Shown: positions 15,740-23,163, counted from the stretch's first letter. The stretch is DNA of 27,576 nt from JAWLEV01 sp041685915 (GCA_041685915.1 JAWLEV010000033.1:1-27576); one strand, 5' to 3'. The notes: a model not told the origin generated them from the letters alone. Numbers and translations are program-made.

Positions 15740-16633
15740 TCACATGGAAGGCAGCAGTTCCGCCCCCACGAGTATCTCCCTCAGGCGCTCTCGCGTTGCC
15801 CCGTCAGCCGGCAACAGGGGAGAACGCGGCATTCCCCCCTGATAGCCCAAAAGGTCCAGACAACCTTTCAGGCCGGGGATACCATATCCCGAGGTGACGG
15901 CCCGTCCCACCGGCATGAGCCGGTAGTGGATGTCCCTCGCCTCATCGTCCCTTCCCCCATTCACCAGTTCCCAGACGTTGACGCATTCCCTCGGCGCCAC
16001 ATTGGCCAGGGCCAGAACACCTCCACAGGCACCTGCCTGAAGCGCACTGAAAAAGGCCGGCCCGTTGCCCACCAGGACATTGAAATCGGGGGGACAGAGG
16101 CGCACCAGGTCGATGATCTGCCCAATATCCCCGGCGCTATCTTTGATGCCGATGATGTCCTCATGGGAGGCCAGGCGGGCCACCGTCTCGGGCGAGATGT
16201 TCAGATGAGTAAACTTGGGGACATTGTAGATCAGGATGGGCAATGGGGAAGCGTCGGCCAGTGCCTCATAGTGATGGGCGAGGGCCACCGGCGTCATCTG
16301 TTTGGCGTAAAAGGACGGCGTCATCACCAGGGCCATTTCCGCGCCCGCCTCGGCGGCCTTTTCGGTCAGCCGAATCGTCGCCGTGGTGGACTGACGTCCC
16401 GTGCCCGCGATGACCCGCTGCTCTGCAAGGGCTGCCTCCCGGACCACGCGCACGGCCTCCAGCACCTCCTCCGTCTCCAAAAATGCGCTTTCCCCGTTGG
16501 AACCGGCCACCACGTAACCGGCCAGTCCCGTCTCGTTCCACTTTCCCACATTGTCTCTCAGGGCCTCGCGATCCAACTCGCCCCGGGCATCGAACGGTGT
16601 GGCGATGGGAGGATATACTCCACTTATATCCAT
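15740..16633 (-). CDS. DapA-family aldolase, most like 4-hydroxy-2-oxoglutarate aldolase
   Basis: Class I (Schiff-base) aldolase/lyase of the DHDPS/NAL superfamily, 297 residues. The lysine is Lys164 in IGIKDSAGD and the partner tyrosine Tyr136 in ILIYNVP. The substrate loop is GSNGE (44-48) rather than the GTTGE of DapA, and the C-terminal block carries AVTSGYGIPGLK and GYQGGMPRSPL. Both features recall mitochondrial HOGA1 more than lysine-pathway DapA. A 2-oxo acid aldol cleavage (for example 4-hydroxy-2-oxoglutarate to pyruvate and glyoxylate) is therefore the best guess; the substrate is unproven. The ATG follows TAGGAG ten bases away. It is probably co-transcribed with the RmlA-like gene 52 bases upstream. 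Confidence 0.87.
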   Translation of the reverse strand: MDISGVYPPIATPFDARGELDREALRDNVGKWNETGLAGYVVAGSNGESAFLETEEVLEAVRVVREAALAEQRVIAGTGRQSTTATIRLTEKAAEAGAEMALVMTPSFYAKQMTPVALAHHYEALADASPLPILIYNVPKFTHLNISPETVARLASHEDIIGIKDSAGDIGQIIDLVRLCPPDFNVLVGNGPAFFSALQAGACGGVLALANVAPRECVNVWELVNGGRDDEARDIHYRLMPVGRAVTSGYGIPGLKGCLDLLGYQGGMPRSPLLPADGATRERLREILVGAELLPSM

Positions 16634-16685
16634 GGTATGGGTGCTCCTATCAAATTTCTACTCTGAACATGTCAAGATTTCCAGC

Positions 16686-17450
16686 CTACCTGGATGACGT
16701 CTCAAGATACGCTCCAAAATCCTCGCACGCCCTGCCCGTCACCTTTTGCGCCCAATAGGCATTGGTGCGAAACAGGCTCTCAAACGTCCCCGCATCGGAC
16801 CAGAATCCGTCCAACTCTGCCCAGCGTAACTGATCGATCTCGATATACATATTGTTGATATCCGTAATCTCCAGTTCACCCCGTTCCGAGGGGGTGGCCC
16901 TGCGGATAAAATCGAACACACGCCCATCATAGAGATAAAGGCCTGTGACGGCATAATCGCTCTTGGGCTCCTCGGGCTTTTCCTCGATGGCCACAATTCG
17001 GTCGGTCTGCGGATCGAATTGTGGCACGCCAAAGCGTTCCGGATCGGGGACGCGTCGCAAAAAGACGAGAGCCCCCTCATCGAATCCCCGTACAGCCTCA
17101 GAGATATCGGCATCGGTGGTATTGTCACCCAGAATGACAGCCAGGGGTTCCCCATCGGAAAAGTCCTCCGCCAATCGTAGGGCATCGGCGATACCCCCTT
17201 CGTCCTCCTGATAGGCATACTCCAGATGATCCACGCCCAACTCTTGGCCATTCTTTAATACCCGGATGAAATCCCCCGCATGAGGACCACCGGTGACGAC
17301 CATGATCTCGGTGACACCCGCCTGCACCAGGGTATCGATGGGATAAAAGATCATGGGTTTGTTATAGACTGGCAGTAGATGCTTGTTTGTAGCGTGGGTC
17401 AGGGGGTAGAGTCGCGTACCCAACCCCCCAGCGAGCACGACACCTTTCAT
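16686..17450 (-). CDS. RmlA-like sugar-1-phosphate nucleotidyltransferase
   Basis: Predicted glucose-1-phosphate thymidylyltransferase, the first step of dTDP-sugar synthesis for surface glycans. It has the nucleotide loop LAGGLGTRLYPLT (6-18), NKHLLPVYNKPMIFYPI (22-38), VVTGG (51-55), the metal-binding VILGDN (105-110) and EEKPEEPKS, with GFWSDAGT near the end. At 254 residues it is the short form lacking the C-terminal allosteric segment of ~290-residue RmlA. The start at 17450 has AAGGAG eight bases upstream; the longer frame to 17516 adds residues unlike the family. No rmlBCD genes lie nearby. Expression is likely from the promoter at 17525-17553. Confidence 0.9.
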   Translation of the reverse strand: MKGVVLAGGLGTRLYPLTHATNKHLLPVYNKPMIFYPIDTLVQAGVTEIMVVTGGPHAGDFIRVLKNGQELGVDHLEYAYQEDEGGIADALRLAEDFSDGEPLAVILGDNTTDADISEAVRGFDEGALVFLRRVPDPERFGVPQFDPQTDRIVAIEEKPEEPKSDYAVTGLYLYDGRVFDFIRRATPSERGELEITDINNMYIEIDQLRWAELDGFWSDAGTFESLFRTNAYWAQKVTGRACEDFGAYLETSSR

Positions 17451-17524
17451 CGGACAACTCCTTTCTCTTGCGCGTTCACTTTTCCAGAGGATACACACCG
17501 GAATTCGATTTTGCATCTGCTCCT

Positions 17525-17553
17525 ATCATAGTGCAAGCTCTCCACGCTGTCGA
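17525..17553 (-). promoter_or_regulatory. Sigma70 promoter of the RmlA-like gene
   Basis: On the minus strand TCGACA (plus 17548-17553) and TATGAT (plus 17525-17530) are 17 bases apart, each with five of six consensus matches. It gives a leader of about 70 bases. It lies 45 bases from the lexA promoter on the opposite strand. Confidence 0.72.
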
Positions 17554-17598
17554 GTGGGAAGAAGAGACCGTTTGGTGCGCGCCATACTTGACACCGAT

Positions 17599-17627
17599 TT
17601 GACCGTAGAACATATGTTCATTATAAT
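17599..17627 (+). promoter_or_regulatory. Sigma70 promoter of lexA
   Basis: TTGACC (17599-17604) and a perfect TATAAT (17622-17627) are spaced by 17 bases. Transcription should start near 17634, which places the longer upstream reading-frame starts before the transcript and supports the 17665 start. A second TTGACA at 17588-17593 has only a poor -10 partner. Confidence 0.85.
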
Positions 17628-17634
17628 GAACATA
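17608..17634 (+). promoter_or_regulatory. LexA operator (SOS box) inside the lexA promoter
   Basis: GAACATATGTTC (17608-17619) is a perfect palindrome of the GAAC-N4-GTTC type bound by Gram-positive-style LexA. It sits in the spacer between -35 and -10, where bound repressor would block RNA polymerase. A larger perfect 22-bp palindrome (17613-17634), centred on the -10, reuses its GTTC and adds a second GAACATA half-site at 17629. Binding is inferred from position and match. Confidence 0.83.
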
Positions 17635-17664
17635 GGCAGTCGAGAGAAGGGAGTGGCGTGCGAC

Positions 17665-18294
17665 ATGGCAAAGGAATTATCTGAACGTCAAAAAAAGATC
17701 CTGGATACGATCCGCGACTACTTGATGGAATACGGCTATCCTCCTACCATCCGGGAGATCGGTGAGGCGACCGGTATCTCTTCCACCTCCGTGGTCAGTT
17801 ACAATCTGAACGCGCTGGAGAAAAAAGGGTATCTTACCCGCAACAAGGACACCTCTCGTGGCTTGCGCCTGCAGGAAGAGACGACGGCCATGCCCGTCCC
17901 CCTGTTGGGCAATATCGTGGCCGGCGAACCCATCCCCGTTCCGGGAAATGAGGCCCCCGAGGCAGCACTGGATCATATCGCCGTGCCTACGGACATGCTC
18001 AATAACACGGAGGACATCTATGCACTTCGGGTACGCGGAAATTCGATGATCGACAGCCTCATCGGCGATGGCGACATCGTCGTCATGCGCCACCAGCGAT
18101 CGGCCGAGAATGGCGACACCGTGGCTGCCTGGCTCGTGGACGAGGAAACGGTGACCTTGAAAGAGTTCCACCTGGAAGCGGGCGGTCAGCGCGTGCGCCT
18201 GCAGCCCCGTAACCCCACTTTCGACCCCATTTATGTGAGGGCCGACAAGGTGGAGATACAGGGTAAGGTCATCGGCGTCATCCGCGAGATGTGA
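17665..18294 (+). CDS. lexA: LexA repressor
   Basis: SOS-response repressor and RecA-stimulated self-cleaving serine protease, 209 residues. The N-terminal winged helix starts LSERQKKILDTIRDY and includes YPPTIREIGEATGISSTSVVSYNLNAL (split across 25-51). The cleavage site is Ala86-Gly87 in NIVAGEPI, the nucleophile Ser127 in RGNSMIDSLIGDGD, and the general base Lys166 in VTLKEF; all three are present, so cleavage should work. Start at 17665 (MAKELSERQ) is preferred, with GGGAG about 11 bases before; GTG at 17653 is possible. It lies downstream of its own SOS box and is divergent from the RmlA-like gene. It ends two bases from the stop of the facing ABC exporter gene. Confidence 0.96.
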   Translation: MAKELSERQKKILDTIRDYLMEYGYPPTIREIGEATGISSTSVVSYNLNALEKKGYLTRNKDTSRGLRLQEETTAMPVPLLGNIVAGEPIPVPGNEAPEAALDHIAVPTDMLNNTEDIYALRVRGNSMIDSLIGDGDIVVMRHQRSAENGDTVAAWLVDEETVTLKEFHLEAGGQRVRLQPRNPTFDPIYVRADKVEIQGKVIGVIREM

Positions 18295-18296
18295 GA

Positions 18297-20144
18297 TCAG
18301 GAAGTGGGACGCCGCATCTCCTCCACATACTCCAGTGATTGATGGCGAAAATAGGTCTCATAGAGTTCGGCATAGTGCCCTCCCTTTTCCATGAGCGTTT
18401 CGTGATCGCCTTCCTCGATGATGCGTCCCTCGCGCATCACGATGATGCGATCCACGTTTCTCACCGTGGAAAGCCTATGGGCGATGACGATGGAGGTGCG
18501 CTCCTCCATCACCAACTCCAATCCCTCCTGAATCTGGGCCTCTGTAAAGGGATCCACGCTGGCCGTGGCCTCGTCAAGGATAAAGATGGCTGGATCGTTG
18601 AGCAGCACACGGGCCAATGCCACCAACTGTCGCTGCCCCATGGACAATCTTGTTCCTCGCTCCCCCACCTCTGTCTGTAGCCCCTGGGGAAGATCCTCGA
18701 TCCAGCCCTCCGTTCCCACCCGCATGGCCACGTCCTCTACTTCCTGTCTTGAGGCCTCGGGCCTGGCATAGCGGATATTGTCGCATACGGTGCCGGAAAA
18801 GAGAAAGGCTGTCTGGGGTACAAAGCCCAGGTGTCGACGGTAGTCGATGAGGTCAAGCGTGCGGATGTCCATACCATCCACCAGAATCTGTCCGCCCTGG
18901 AATTCATAGAGGCGGGCCAGGAGACGCGCCACGCTCGTCTTCCCTGCTCCCGTGTGTCCCACCAGGGCCACCGTCTCGCCGGGCGTGATGTGCAAGGAGA
19001 AATCGGGCAGAACGATCTCTTCTCCCGTGTACGACAGGCGCACGTTCTCGAAATCGATATGCCCCTCAAGATCGGGGACGGCCCGATCGTCCGTCTGCAC
19101 CACCTCCGGTTCGGCATCTATCAGGGAGAAGACGCGCTCCGCCGCCGAAAGGCCATCCTGAAATTGGCTCCAGAACGAGGCGATATTTGTCATGGGAAAC
19201 CAGAAACGCCCCATGGCCTGCATAAAGAGGTACCACTCGCCAACGGTAATGGCGCCGATGGCCAGCAAGCCTCCCTCTCCCCGAACCCCCTCCAGCGCGC
19301 TGGCTCCCGCAAAGTAAAGTATGATGGCGGTCACGATGCCAAAGGTGCCCGTGAGAAGGGGAAAGATAGTATTGATGGTCAAGCCACGCACCACGTTGAC
19401 CTGATACGCCTGCTCGTTCAGGGCCGAAAATTCCTCGTACATCCTTTGCTCTTGCCGGAAACCCTTGGCTATCGCGATACCGCTGACCGACTCCTGAATG
19501 TTGGCGTTGACCTTGGCCAGCACACGCCGCGCGTTGCGCGTGGCCTGGCGCGCGAGGTGGCGGAAGCTCAGCGCGATGGCAAAGACCAGAGGCGTCATGG
19601 CCCATATGAGAAGTGTAAGGCGCACATTGATGCTGAAAGCTGCCACGGCGATCACGGCCACACTCAGTATCTGGCTGAAGAGGTTCATGGTCAGATCCAC
19701 GGTATTGGAAAAGTCCCTCGTGTCCGAGGTCAGGCGACTCACAATCTTGCCCGTGGGCTGCTGATCGTGGAAGGAGAGGTCGTGGTTCACCACGGCTTTG
19801 AAGGCGTCGTCGCGCAGGGCCAACACCACGTCGCCGATGGCCCTTGCCGACTGGGCTTGCCGCACATAGTTCAGGAACCAGGCCAACAGACGCAACAGGA
19901 GCATGGCCGCCACCAGCGCCCCGATACGCCCTACCGTGGGCGAGGTAGTCGCCACATCGATACCCTGGGACACGATGATGGGCACCGCAGCCCCAAATAA
20001 AGAGTCCCCCACCATGGCCATAGCGGCTATGGTCATGGATCGCGCCCTGAGGCGAAAGTAGCCGATGATGCGCCGCACTAGTTCGCCATCGCTGTACTCG
20101 CGATCATAGGGCTCGCTATCGAGTCCACCCAGGATAAAGCCCAT
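18297..20144 (-). CDS. ABC exporter half-transporter (consensus-site partner, LSMGQ signature)
   Basis: Fused membrane and ATPase domains, 615 residues: six helices in ~35-330, then the nucleotide-binding domain. Walker A GHTGAGKTS (396-404), Q-loop VPQTAFLF (442-449), Walker B FILDE with catalytic Glu525, H-loop His556. The signature is LSMGQ (500-504), not LSGGQ. In composite ABC sites this signature pairs with the Walker motifs of the partner. The upstream gene's product has Asp instead of the catalytic Glu, so the altered signature falls in the same site; this is the asymmetry known from TM287/288 and BmrCD heterodimers. A GTGAGG precedes the ATG. Stop of the upstream gene is 35 bases away. 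Substrate (drug, lipid or peptide) unknown. Confidence 0.93.
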   Translation of the reverse strand: MGFILGGLDSEPYDREYSDGELVRRIIGYFRLRARSMTIAAMAMVGDSLFGAAVPIIVSQGIDVATTSPTVGRIGALVAAMLLLRLLAWFLNYVRQAQSARAIGDVVLALRDDAFKAVVNHDLSFHDQQPTGKIVSRLTSDTRDFSNTVDLTMNLFSQILSVAVIAVAAFSINVRLTLLIWAMTPLVFAIALSFRHLARQATRNARRVLAKVNANIQESVSGIAIAKGFRQEQRMYEEFSALNEQAYQVNVVRGLTINTIFPLLTGTFGIVTAIILYFAGASALEGVRGEGGLLAIGAITVGEWYLFMQAMGRFWFPMTNIASFWSQFQDGLSAAERVFSLIDAEPEVVQTDDRAVPDLEGHIDFENVRLSYTGEEIVLPDFSLHITPGETVALVGHTGAGKTSVARLLARLYEFQGGQILVDGMDIRTLDLIDYRRHLGFVPQTAFLFSGTVCDNIRYARPEASRQEVEDVAMRVGTEGWIEDLPQGLQTEVGERGTRLSMGQRQLVALARVLLNDPAIFILDEATASVDPFTEAQIQEGLELVMEERTSIVIAHRLSTVRNVDRIIVMREGRIIEEGDHETLMEKGGHYAELYETYFRHQSLEYVEEMRRPTS

Positions 20145-20179
20145 CGCTCCCTACCTCACTTCCCGTCTTCTATACATCG

Positions 20180-21952
20180 TCATTCTTCCTCGTATCGCGC
20201 AAAGATACGTCTGTAGGCCCGACATCCTCTCATAAGCTCCTCATGGCTGCCCTGACCTATTAACTCCCCACGCCGCAAGACGAGAATACGGTCGGCCCAG
20301 CGTATCTGGGAGAGACGATGCGTGATGATAAAGGTCGTTCTTCCCTCCTGCACACGGAACATGGCCTCCTGAATCCTGTCCTCCGTCTCGCTGTCTATGG
20401 CACTGGTAGAATCGTCGAGAACGAGAATGCCGGGATCGGCCAAAAAGGCCCGCGCGATGGCGATCCGCTGTCGCTGTCCGCCGGATAGAGTGACACCCCG
20501 CTCCCCAATCTCGGTCTCATATCCCTCCTCAAAGCCCTCGATGAAATCGTGGGCCTGGGCCTGGCGCGCGGCCCGCTCGATGGCCTCCCGGTCCGCCTGC
20601 TGGCCCACACCGAAAGCGATATTCTCGGCCAGGGAACGGGAGAACAAAAAGATATCCTGCTCGATGCTGGATATCTGCGAGCGCAGACTCTCCATATTCC
20701 ACCCGCGCACGTCCACGCCGTCCACGCGCACGCAGCCCTCGTCAACGTCATATACGCGATTGAGCAGTCGGGTCAGGGTCGTCTTCCCGGAACCCGTCTC
20801 GCCCACGATGGCGATGGTCTCCCCAGGCAGGGCGTGAAAGCTCACGTCCTCGAGTACAGGCGTGTCCTCATCGTAGCCAAAGGTGACGTGCTCGAAGCGC
20901 ACCTCGCCCTCGATGGGCCGCTTGGCAAATCCTTCCTCGTTCTCGTCCAGCTCCGTCTCCGTGGTCATGAGCGCCAGGATGCGCTCCGCGCTCACGATGC
21001 CCATCTCCACCAGTGTAAAGGTAAAGATGGAGATAAAGGTGGGAAAATTCAACAGACCAACGAGCCCCATATAGGAGACCACGTTGCCCACGTCAAAGCC
21101 AGGATCGCGCATATAGACGCCCAGGGCATGAAGCAGGGCCAGGCCAAAGGCCGCGCCATATACCATGAGGGGCAGATACCGCGCCTGAATCCTGCCTCGC
21201 TCAACGAACAGCTCCCGAAAGTCAGCGGCGTCCTCGTAGAATTTCCTCTCTTCTCGCTCCTCCTGGGCGTTCACTTTGATCACCTCGATGCCCGAGATGG
21301 ACTCGGCCACCTCCGAGTTCATCTCGCCGAACTGCCGCCGCATGGCATCGGCGACGGGGTTCAGCCGCCCCGTATAGTCCTTGAGGGTGATGACCAAAAA
21401 GATGACAAAGAGCAAAGGCACGACCAGCAGTTCCAGACGAATGGTGGCAATGGTGGCGATGGGCACCACCACACCGACGAGGGAGTCAAAGATCAACCGT
21501 ACGCCAGGACTGGCCATGAGGTTGATCTGACGCACGTCGTTGGTCGCCCTGGCCATAAGATCGCCCACACTCTGATCGTCATGGAAGCTGAGGCTCTTGC
21601 CCAACAGGCTACGATACAGTTCGTCACGACAGTCCCTCTCCAGACGCTGGGCCAGAAACTCTACAGAGACGTTACTTCCCAGGCTGAGCACCGCCTGAGC
21701 CAGACGCACCCCGGCAAACAGGACGGCAAGTTCAAGCAGATCACCCAGGGCGGGTTGCGGGGTCGTGACCCAACGAAAGGCATCCCCGATGATCAACCGC
21801 GAGTAACTCATGAGCACATTCGCCAGAATAGTGCCCAGAGCCATCCCCAAGGGAAGATGCGGATAACGCAGGACGTGGGAGATGATCCAGCGCAGAGGGC
21901 TGGATCGATTGTATTCCTGTGCCTCCTTGACGGTGAATTCCTGTCTGTCCAA
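20180..21952 (-). CDS. ABC exporter half-transporter (degenerate-site partner)
   Basis: Membrane domain with six helices followed by an ATPase domain. Counting from the furthest possible start (GTG at 21979, 599 residues): Walker A GETGSGKT (393-400), signature LSGGQ (498-502), Walker B LVLDD with Asp523 at the catalytic Glu position, H-loop His554. The Asp replacement predicts slow or no hydrolysis at that site, and the neighbour's LSMGQ completes it. The TTG at 21952 is preferred because GGGAG lies six bases before it. The GTG at 21979 coincides with the predicted transcription start near 21981. First gene of a two-gene operon divergent from the ArsR-type gene. Confidence 0.92.
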   Translation of the reverse strand: MDRQEFTVKEAQEYNRSSPLRWIISHVLRYPHLPLGMALGTILANVLMSYSRLIIGDAFRWVTTPQPALGDLLELAVLFAGVRLAQAVLSLGSNVSVEFLAQRLERDCRDELYRSLLGKSLSFHDDQSVGDLMARATNDVRQINLMASPGVRLIFDSLVGVVVPIATIATIRLELLVVPLLFVIFLVITLKDYTGRLNPVADAMRRQFGEMNSEVAESISGIEVIKVNAQEEREERKFYEDAADFRELFVERGRIQARYLPLMVYGAAFGLALLHALGVYMRDPGFDVGNVVSYMGLVGLLNFPTFISIFTFTLVEMGIVSAERILALMTTETELDENEEGFAKRPIEGEVRFEHVTFGYDEDTPVLEDVSFHALPGETIAIVGETGSGKTTLTRLLNRVYDVDEGCVRVDGVDVRGWNMESLRSQISSIEQDIFLFSRSLAENIAFGVGQQADREAIERAARQAQAHDFIEGFEEGYETEIGERGVTLSGGQRQRIAIARAFLADPGILVLDDSTSAIDSETEDRIQEAMFRVQEGRTTFIITHRLSQIRWADRILVLRRGELIGQGSHEELMRGCRAYRRIFARYEEE

Positions 21953-21987
21953 CGATTTCTCCCAAGAACAAAAAATCACGAAAAACT

Positions 21988-22016
21988 ATTGTACTGCTTA
22001 CCAGACAAACTGACAA
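21988..22016 (-). promoter_or_regulatory. Sigma70 promoter of the minus-strand ABC exporter pair
   Basis: On the minus strand TTGTCA (plus 22011-22016) and TACAAT (plus 21988-21993) are 17 bases apart, both five of six to consensus. The predicted start near 21981 leaves only about 28 bases before the TTG start at 21952. Confidence 0.75.
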
Positions 22017-22086
22017 AGCACCGAATTCCCTCACCAGACCTCCCCTAATGGGTTAGAAATCGCTCTCGAAGGCGCCTATAGCGAAT

Positions 22087-22129
22087 TTGACAGCCTTAAA
22101 CCCCGCGACTATATTAGTATATAAGTAAT
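22087..22129 (+). promoter_or_regulatory. Promoter and possible operator of the ArsR-type gene
   Basis: A consensus -35 TTGACA (22087-22092) and TATATT (22110-22115, five of six) are spaced by 17 bases. Overlapping the -10 and start site is an imperfect dyad, ATTA-GT...A-GTAAT (22113-22129), in an AT-rich stretch like those bound by ArsR-family dimers. Autorepression is therefore likely but inferred. No Shine-Dalgarno is seen before the ATG at 22145. Confidence 0.72.
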
Positions 22130-22144
22130 CACTAAATCAAAGCC

Positions 22145-22459
22145 ATGAGCGAAATAGACGAACTGGTTTCCTTCTACAAAGCCTTGGCCGATGAGACGCG
22201 GCTACGGCTCATAAGCCTGTTGGCCCGACAGCGACCTGGGCGGGCCCTCTGCGTAAGCCGTCTGGCCCAGGAACTGGGCGTGAGTTCTTCGGCTGTGTCC
22301 CAGCACCTGCGCATACTGAAGGATTTGGGGTTGGTGCGGGGAGAGCGTCAGGGCTATCGGCTTCACTACTATCTGGATCATGAACGCATCGCCGCTTATC
22401 AGCGCCTGGCCCGCGAGCAATTGGGCGAGGCCTTCTGTAAACTCAAAATGGAATCCTAG
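22145..22459 (+). CDS. ArsR-family transcriptional regulator
   Basis: A 104-residue winged-helix repressor of the ArsR/SmtB family. FYKALADETRLRLISLLA (10-27) is the family's N-terminal helix pair. The recognition region is VSRLAQELGVSSSAVSQHLRIL (split over 37-58), and the wing is VRGERQGYRLHYYL. Only one Cys lies at the classical alpha-3 metal site (CVS at 36-38, where arsenic sensors have CVC); another Cys is at 98. The effector may thus be a metal bound elsewhere, a redox signal, or another ligand. It starts the plus-strand module that goes on to the Cys-rich microprotein 24 bases later, and faces the minus-strand ABC exporter operon, which it may also control. Confidence 0.92.
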   Translation: MSEIDELVSFYKALADETRLRLISLLARQRPGRALCVSRLAQELGVSSSAVSQHLRILKDLGLVRGERQGYRLHYYLDHERIAAYQRLAREQLGEAFCKLKMES

Positions 22460-22483
22460 CCCTTTAGAGAGGAGGTGAGACCT

Positions 22484-22609
22484 ATGTGCTGCAACTGTGG
22501 ATGCGCCCATCCGGAACGACTGGAAGGTGAGCCTGGCGATTGCACCCCCGAGCAGATTCGAGAATGCCACGGCGATGTCAGTGAGCACCCGTGTGAGAGG
22601 AAAAAGTAG
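22484..22609 (+). CDS. 41-residue cysteine-rich microprotein
   Basis: A short gene of 41 residues with seven cysteines (2, 3, 5, 7, 20, 28, 37) and three histidines (9, 29, 35). The N-terminus is MCCNCGCAHPE and the C-terminal part has ECHGD and EHPCE. It is read as real because a near-perfect Shine-Dalgarno GGAGGTGA (22471-22478) lies five bases before the ATG. It also follows the ArsR-type gene by 24 bases on the same strand, and the residue composition is far from random. The spacing of Cys and His suggests binding of a metal ion or a small iron-sulfur or zinc centre (inference). No known family was recognised. A metal chaperone, buffer or sensor partner to the ArsR-type protein is possible. 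Confidence 0.75.
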   Translation: MCCNCGCAHPERLEGEPGDCTPEQIRECHGDVSEHPCERKK

Positions 22610-22618
22610 TATAGCGAT

Positions 22619-22660
22619 CCGAGGCGTACAGTCGCGCCGAATGGCGACTGTACGCCTCGG
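22619..22660. repeat. Perfect 17-bp inverted repeat
   Basis: CCGAGGCGTACAGTCGC (22619-22635) is followed after eight bases by its exact reverse complement (22644-22660), ten bases past the stop of the Cys-rich gene. It could be a transcript-end hairpin, but no T-tract follows on either strand. A dispersed palindromic element is the other possibility. No second copy was noticed in the window. Confidence 0.8.
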
Positions 22661-22709
22661 CATGCGACAAAATGATCTTCAATCGATAAAGCCCCCTCCC
22701 GGAGAGTGG

Positions 22710-22746
22710 CTGACATGGGGACTGAAAGCGACATGTCAGACTTTTT
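22710..22746 (+). terminator. Terminator-like hairpin upstream of the cupin gene
   Basis: CTGACATG (22710-22717) and CATGTCAG (22732-22739) form a perfect 8-bp stem with a 14-base loop, followed after two bases by five Ts (22742-22746). The stem is short for an efficient terminator. It lies 32 bases before the cupin ATG and could stop or attenuate read-through from the ArsR/Cys-rich genes. Confidence 0.45.
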
Positions 22747-22777
22747 CCAGTGGAAAGGACGACACAGGAGATGAAGA

Positions 22778-23083
22778 ATGAAAATCGACAATATCTTGTC
22801 CCTCCAGGATTTTTCTCGGGAAAGCCCAAACAAGATTGACATTCTAAAATCAGAGAATTTCAACGTCGTTCTCGTTTGTTTTGAGGCTGGACAGGAAATT
22901 CCTCCCCATCCCGAACCGTACGCGGTTTTCTTCTTGGTTCTCAGGGGCCAGGGCATATTCACCAACAGTGAGGGGAGTTTCAGGCTGGAAGAAGAATCGA
23001 GTATTTTCATCGAAAAAGACGAACCAAGAGGGATCAAAAGCCTGGAAGAGCTAGTCATCTTGGGAATTCAAGATGGCCACTAG
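22778..23083 (+). CDS. Small cupin-domain protein
   Basis: A 101-residue single-domain protein with cupin_2-like layout. The first motif is degenerate (FEAGQEIPPHPEPYAVFFLVLRG, split over 36-58: one His where two are typical, then a Glu). The second motif region is LEEESSIFIEKDEPRGIKS, with no His. Metal binding is therefore doubtful. Enzymatic and ligand-sensing cupins both occur at this size. CAGGAG lies about eight bases before the ATG. Its codons are visibly more AT-rich than those of the flanking ABC genes, which suggests separate acquisition. It lies between the Cys-rich gene and the plus-strand ABC exporter pair. Confidence 0.75.
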   Translation: MKIDNILSLQDFSRESPNKIDILKSENFNVVLVCFEAGQEIPPHPEPYAVFFLVLRGQGIFTNSEGSFRLEEESSIFIEKDEPRGIKSLEELVILGIQDGH

Positions 23084-23163
23084 GAACTTTTGATGCACAT
23101 CAATAAGCAGATCCACGAGGGCTCCGCCGAGAATCCTGGACTCGCGGGACCGAGGGAAAGCAT

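Noticed and set aside
15116..16666. Plus-strand open frame of 516 codons opposite the flavodoxin and aldolase genes
   Set aside because: It crosses two well-supported minus-strand genes and the gap between them, and its sequence is His/Gly/Arg-rich without motifs.
20549..22048. Plus-strand open frame of 499 codons opposite the degenerate-site ABC gene
   Set aside because: Antisense of a gene with all ABC motifs; it also runs through that gene's promoter.
22619..22660. Inverted repeat as the end of an insertion sequence or a CRISPR unit
   Set aside because: There is no transposase, no target duplication and only one copy in the window.
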